Source: JBNKEI01 sp050288705 (GTDB lineage Bacteria; Myxococcota; Myxococcia; Myxococcales; UBA5297). Taken from it: a stretch of DNA of 64,000 nucleotides. Below the pieces are notes generated by a model. The model had not been told where the DNA came from and searched no databases. It was given only the letters and a program-made list of their open reading frames with translations. The first letter of the stretch is position 1; each line of letters begins with the position of its first letter. The DNA is taken from assembly GCA_050288705.1 (NCBI GenBank), contig JBNKEI010000191.1:19892-83891 (forward strand), in the 5' to 3' direction. Of the stretch, positions 60,035-64,000 are shown one piece after another. Both the position numbers and the translations under genes were made by a program.

Positions 60035-62812
60035 ATGGCGAAGTTATTTGGCTTCGGTTATGAACTTATAGTTGTAATCTGTAGTTTTGGCCTGATGGCG
60101 GGATGCGGAAAAAAAAGAAGCGAATCCGGTGAATTTTGTAACCCTGAGTATTTCGATTCTGATGGGAAAGGTGGATGTATTGAAAAAATGGAGCCCATTT
60201 CTCAAGTAATGGGACCGCAAATCAATTGGGACGCCGAAAACCCTACTTTTGAAGCCAGTTTGAAGATTGTCAATATAGAGGGTAACCCGATAAAAAATGC
60301 GCGTATTGATATTGGCGGAGTCGTGCGTACGACTGGTGGGGACGGGGTTGCTAAATGGGGAGGACTATCCGCCAAAACATCCTCGATAGCTCATATTAAA
60401 GCCGATGGCTTTGCTCCTATTTCGCGATCAGTAAATCTGGCTAATGCCGCGGGAGAGGGGCTGACTATTTCATTGCTACCCCTAAGTGAAGGTTCCCAAA
60501 TTTCCGGCGAGACTGGAGGTCTTACCACCGGAAGCAACGCGGGAGTTTGGTTTCCGGGTGAGGCTTTTTTAAAGCCCTCTGGCGAACCTCACAAGGAAGA
60601 TGTGATCGTAAAAATGGCGACTATTGACCCGGCTATCGACGACGAGAATACTGGTCCCGGAGAACTAGTGGGCGCCACTCAATCTGGCGATGTGGTAGGG
60701 TTGGAGTCGGGAGGAATGATTTATGCAAAAATAGAAGATAGTTCGGGAAACGAACTAAAACTTGCCTCTGACCAACATGCCCGGGTGCTGTTTCGATTAC
60801 CTGCCAACTTTGCGGCTAAGGCTGGCGACGAGCTTCCGTTATGGGCGTTTAATAACGAAGATAACCAATGGCAGGAAGAAAGCACTTGCCTAGTTAAAGT
60901 AGCCTCCGAACCTAACGAAGACGGAAGTGAGGCGTTAGAGTGCGAAGGCACAGTCGCGCATTTTTCTTGGTGGAATTTGGATATTCGCGCTCGTGATGCT
61001 TGTGTGAATATTACTTTTCATGGCAATTTTCCCAAAAGATACAAATTGCTTTCTTCCACTCATCAAATTCTTACTGAACGGTGCGCACGGGGAACCTGCC
61101 GGTGGGTGGTAGGAGGAGCTGCTGCCTCGGCTATAGTCCCACCCAGTAGTTCTGGCGACGGTTCTTTTTGTGCAATCGTTCGCCTTCCTCCCAGAGGAGA
61201 AGTGCCTTCTCACAAATTAAGAACCATAATTCGAGTAAAAGATTTGTCTGCGGAAAACAAAACTCAAACATTTGTTCAAGAAGATCTGCTTCCTTCTTTA
61301 ATTACTGCCGCCAGCGAAGGTAATGTTTGGAAATTTAGAGGAGATTCCAATCGATTGTGCACCAACAAAGTGGCTGGGAAGACCTGTCTGCAGCACTCCA
61401 TAGAACTAGTAATTGGGGAGCCCATGGAAGACGCTGATGGTGACGGGTATCCCGCGCATAAAGAAGGAATCTCCATGTCGCGTAAAGACGTGGACTGCGA
61501 CGACAACAATCCCAATATACATCCGGGAGCCCAAGAAGACCCCTGTAACAACATCGATGATAATTGCGACGGTCGGCGGGATCCCAGCCCTTTAAGCTGG
61601 TCATACCGCTGTGTCTACAGCTGCGGAGCACCGAATACCGAAGAAATTCCCGGAAATTCAGTGGACGAAGACTGCAATGGAATCGCTACCGATCGTGACG
61701 ACGATGGTTACGTGGCCAGATATGACCGCTATTCTGCCCCAGGATATAAATCGGGAGATTGTAACGATTGGGATAAAAGGGTGCATCCGGGAGCAGAAGA
61801 AATCTGGGGGAATGCTCGGGATGAGAATTGTGATGGAATGGCCTTAGATTACGATGGCGATAATTTTCTTTCCACTTATCATCTCCGGCGTATTAGCAAA
61901 AATGAGCTTGGTAATCTTTCCGAGGAACAGCAAACCCTGGTGGATTGCAATGATTATCGCCAAGCAATCAATCCAAAAGCCGATGTTGTCCAAGAAGCCA
62001 GTTTCAAGTCTTTCTACCAAAAAAATGAACAGGATGGGACCACTTATCGAACGGCTGCGTTTTGCAATTATTTTGACTCGCGTGGTCAGCTAAACTGGCG
62101 AGGACGTATGTTGCTGCGCGACGTCAATTGTGATGGATTTTATTCTGATCTTGACGGAGATGGCTGGACCATTCCTGGCGATAATTTCTACGGGCCTGAA
62201 AGAGCCTGGGATTGCAATGACCTAGACCCGCGGATTCACCCGGTGGAAGAGTCTACCAATGGTTTGCCTCCTGCCTGCGTTGCTGAAGAAAAAATGGTTA
62301 ATAATCGAACATGTGAAGTAGATTTGGGCAAATTCGGGGGAGGGGAAACCAAAGACCGGCTTTTCTGTCCGGCTATTCCTGGAAAAGGGCCTACTTATTG
62401 TGATGATTTATTGGACGGTGAAGGCGGAGAGCCTACTGGTTATTTTGTGTGTCGACCTTTGGATTGGAAATTTGAAAACCCTTTGAAACCATTTGCATTT
62501 GGCGAGGTTTGGGGACCATGTGATTTCAATAAAGGCCCAATTGAACCAAATTGCCAGGGTCAAACCTACTGTGGAGGACCGCAATCTTGGTCCAACGATT
62601 ATCTAGACCGGCTTTTGACGGAATTCAATTACGATATGGAGAATGTATATTGGAAAGGCATGTGCTTTCCTCGATGTGGTGATCGTTGTAACCCCAATCC
62701 TTGTCGAGCCCCCAATAAGAATGTTTGCACATTAGAAAACCGTAATCCAAAATGCTCCTGCAATCCGGGATTCGAACCAGATGGAGATAACTGCGTCGAA
62801 TCGCAGGAATAG
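60035..62812 (+). CDS. Large lipoprotein with MopE-type metal-binding repeats
   Basis: 925 residues. The ATG at 60035 has GGAGG upstream, giving a lipoprotein signal (VVICSFGLMAGCGKK); a longer frame to 59894 lacks this. A carboxypeptidase-regulatory-like beta domain (about 70-150) is followed by a large cysteine-containing beta region. About 460-750 carries at least three MopE-type repeats: DADGDGYPAH...CDDNNPNIHPGAQE...NIDDNCDG, DRDDDGYVA...CNDWDKRVHPGAEE and DLDGDGWTI...CNDLDPRIHPVEE. The C-terminus has an EGF-like cysteine cluster (CSCNPGFEPDGDNC). Such repeats bind calcium or copper in MopE; this is probably a surface-exposed lipoprotein, common in Myxococcota. Confidence 0.85.
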   Translation: MAKLFGFGYELIVVICSFGLMAGCGKKRSESGEFCNPEYFDSDGKGGCIEKMEPISQVMGPQINWDAENPTFEASLKIVNIEGNPIKNARIDIGGVVRTTGGDGVAKWGGLSAKTSSIAHIKADGFAPISRSVNLANAAGEGLTISLLPLSEGSQISGETGGLTTGSNAGVWFPGEAFLKPSGEPHKEDVIVKMATIDPAIDDENTGPGELVGATQSGDVVGLESGGMIYAKIEDSSGNELKLASDQHARVLFRLPANFAAKAGDELPLWAFNNEDNQWQEESTCLVKVASEPNEDGSEALECEGTVAHFSWWNLDIRARDACVNITFHGNFPKRYKLLSSTHQILTERCARGTCRWVVGGAAASAIVPPSSSGDGSFCAIVRLPPRGEVPSHKLRTIIRVKDLSAENKTQTFVQEDLLPSLITAASEGNVWKFRGDSNRLCTNKVAGKTCLQHSIELVIGEPMEDADGDGYPAHKEGISMSRKDVDCDDNNPNIHPGAQEDPCNNIDDNCDGRRDPSPLSWSYRCVYSCGAPNTEEIPGNSVDEDCNGIATDRDDDGYVARYDRYSAPGYKSGDCNDWDKRVHPGAEEIWGNARDENCDGMALDYDGDNFLSTYHLRRISKNELGNLSEEQQTLVDCNDYRQAINPKADVVQEASFKSFYQKNEQDGTTYRTAAFCNYFDSRGQLNWRGRMLLRDVNCDGFYSDLDGDGWTIPGDNFYGPERAWDCNDLDPRIHPVEESTNGLPPACVAEEKMVNNRTCEVDLGKFGGGETKDRLFCPAIPGKGPTYCDDLLDGEGGEPTGYFVCRPLDWKFENPLKPFAFGEVWGPCDFNKGPIEPNCQGQTYCGGPQSWSNDYLDRLLTEFNYDMENVYWKGMCFPRCGDRCNPNPCRAPNKNVCTLENRNPKCSCNPGFEPDGDNCVESQE

Positions 62813-62847
62813 AAAAAACTCGCAAACAATTAGAAAAGGATCTCACA

Positions 62848-63666
62848 ATGAATCGCTTTCGGTGGTGCTTAGCAGGGTATTTGGCGCTGACCATTGCTTG
62901 CTCAGGAACTACTTCTCCTGAATCAAGCGACCCTGTACCTAATGCCAATGATAAGACCGATCCAGTAAATCTGGGGTGCGCCAATCCCTTGGCTGAGTCC
63001 GCGGAGATTACTCTGTTCGAAGGCGATTTATGTGAAAAAGCTGCCGACGGTAATTACGTGTCCGGGCGCTGCGCTGAAGGGCTAAGTTGCGGCAAAGTAG
63101 CAAGTGGCAATTGTCGTTGTTCTCAAGACTGCACTTCCGATCCGAACGTTGAGGTATGTGGTGAGGGAAAAAAATGTCGCGCCCGACCTAGCGGTACCAC
63201 TGCCAGCGGCTACTGTTCTCGATTGGCGGGACTAGGGGAGACCTGTAACGAATCGCAAATGCTATTTTGTAGCTACGATGGCCTGGTGGTTTGCGTGACT
63301 AAAGAGAACTCTACCGAGGGTAAGTGTTTTGCCGAGTGCGTGATAGATAATACAGAGGATTTTTGTCCACCGAACCAGTCATGCGTGGCTTGGAATTCCA
63401 AGAGGGGAATATGCGTAGCTCCGCAATCAGGTGGACAATGCAATTACAGTAAACTAATTTTTTGTGAGCACGGAAAGGTATGCCAGTCTGAGTTTGCTAG
63501 TGATGGCTCGGGTACTTGCGTAACACCTCTTCCTCGTTGCGAAGCGGGAACCGACATCTTGCAATGCGAAGATTGTCGGGGAAGAGCGTGCGACCATGGG
63601 GATGTTTGCGTGCAAGAAAAGGATATGCAGCCGGAACGGTGGGTCTGTCGGGAGGCTAATGATTAG
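62848..63666 (+). CDS. Cysteine-rich lipoprotein
   Basis: 272 residues. Lipobox IACSGT (Cys about 18). The mature part has about 28 cysteines in short loops (CEKAADGNYVSGRC, CSQDCTSDPNVEVC, CEDCRGRACDHGDVC), which probably form disulfide-bonded modules. Only 36 bp follow the upstream lipoprotein and AAGGA precedes the ATG, so they are likely cotranscribed. Similar Cys-rich lipoproteins are frequent in Myxococcota; function is unknown. Confidence 0.82.
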   Translation: MNRFRWCLAGYLALTIACSGTTSPESSDPVPNANDKTDPVNLGCANPLAESAEITLFEGDLCEKAADGNYVSGRCAEGLSCGKVASGNCRCSQDCTSDPNVEVCGEGKKCRARPSGTTASGYCSRLAGLGETCNESQMLFCSYDGLVVCVTKENSTEGKCFAECVIDNTEDFCPPNQSCVAWNSKRGICVAPQSGGQCNYSKLIFCEHGKVCQSEFASDGSGTCVTPLPRCEAGTDILQCEDCRGRACDHGDVCVQEKDMQPERWVCREAND

Positions 63667-63783
63667 GGTGGGGGTTCTAAATAGCTACTGACCGGTTAAG
63701 CGACGAATATATCGAGCGATTTTTCAACTCAGGCAGGTTTTTATGAAGTTACAAGCCGCGGGGATTAATGCCCCAAGTTTGTA

Positions 63784-64000
63784 TCATCCTAAAAAAGGCA
63801 GTTGGCCGTTCAGTTCATGTGCAGCTTGACGCCAGTTGAGGCGGCGGCCAGCGGTTGAGCGTAAAAAATTGGCGAAGGCACGATTGAGAATAGCCCGTAG
63901 ACGTTGAGCCTGAGTCAACTGCTCCGCATGGGATGGTCGTCCTGGCTTTTTGGGGGTGTAGCCAACGACTGCTCCATCTTGTTTACCGTAGAGACACTTC
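63784..64000 (-). pseudogene. Transposase remnant (C-terminal piece, internally deleted; open at window edge)
   Basis: On the minus strand an open frame runs in from the window edge to a TGA at 63784-63786. LYGKQDGAVVGYTPKKPGRP (then SH) matches the segment after the first catalytic Asp in a DDE transposase family (IS4/IS1380-like). It then jumps directly to the C-terminal motif (AEQLTQAQRLRAILNRAFAN, WRQAAHELNGQLPF), so a middle part with catalytic residues is missing. The bases 63667-63783 before it show no gene. Confidence 0.7.

Overview
The window looks like chromosome of a host-associated member of the Myxococcota (former Deltaproteobacteria). Three kinds of protein point that way: an MJ0042-type zinc-ribbon protein with repeated TMMFG-like motifs and a TPR tail (27786-29483), a lipoprotein with MopE-type DxDGDG/CDDxxPxxxPG metal-binding repeats (60035-62812), and a GreA/GreB-like factor. 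Base composition is moderate (roughly 45-48% GC by eye). Remnant genes are frequent: Uma2, HsdR, a transposase, a GCS2-like fragment and a frameshifted ORF. Together with several eukaryote-like effector candidates, this suggests an eroding, animal- or protist-associated genome. Candidatus Pajaroellobacter abortibovis would be one fitting named relative, but the sequence alone cannot prove this.

Layout. 1-10.6 kb: the addA and addB recombination genes, separated by about 4 kb holding a eukaryotic-type Ser/Thr kinase with an MG N-terminus, a Uma2 remnant, an outer-membrane barrel, a 2-hydroxyacid dehydrogenase and an unknown Ser-rich protein. 10.8-16 kb: DUF1622 membrane protein, a three-gene two-component cluster (PAS kinase, single-domain regulator, REC-kinase-REC hybrid), a methyltransferase and a GreA-like factor. 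16-21.3 kb: a mosaic segment with a GC-rich orphan histidine kinase, an F-box/DUF4116-repeat protein, uvsE plus a partial uvsE duplication, a truncated hsdR and tRNA-Arg. 21.4-34.7 kb: mostly housekeeping (purB, CDF transporter, radical SAM, glycosyltransferase, zinc-ribbon/TPR, ComEA-like, ParA-like, nadK, tRNA-Ala, GNATs). 34.7-36.1 kb: about 1.4 kb without a convincing gene, holding decayed repeats. 36.1-42.9 kb: a porin-like protein, phosphoesterase, orphan solute-binding lipoprotein, kinase and membrane proteins. 42.9-45.2 kb: a leucine-rich-repeat protein ending in an IpaH/SspH-type NEL ubiquitin-ligase domain. 45.3-59.8 kb: envelope and core genes (YbgF-like, C-terminal processing protease, BI-1, kdsB, pyrG, HEAT lipoprotein, TerC, VWA, rsmB). 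59.9-64 kb: two cysteine-rich lipoproteins and a transposase remnant.

The most interesting signal is the set of probable host-directed proteins scattered through one window: a bacterial NEL E3 ligase with the CxDR catalytic motif intact, an F-box protein able in principle to join host SCF ligases, and an intact eukaryotic-type kinase with a possible N-myristoylation sequence. All have polar, Ser-rich or disordered N-termini. They suggest that this bacterium manipulates host ubiquitin and phosphorylation signalling. No secretion apparatus is visible in the window.
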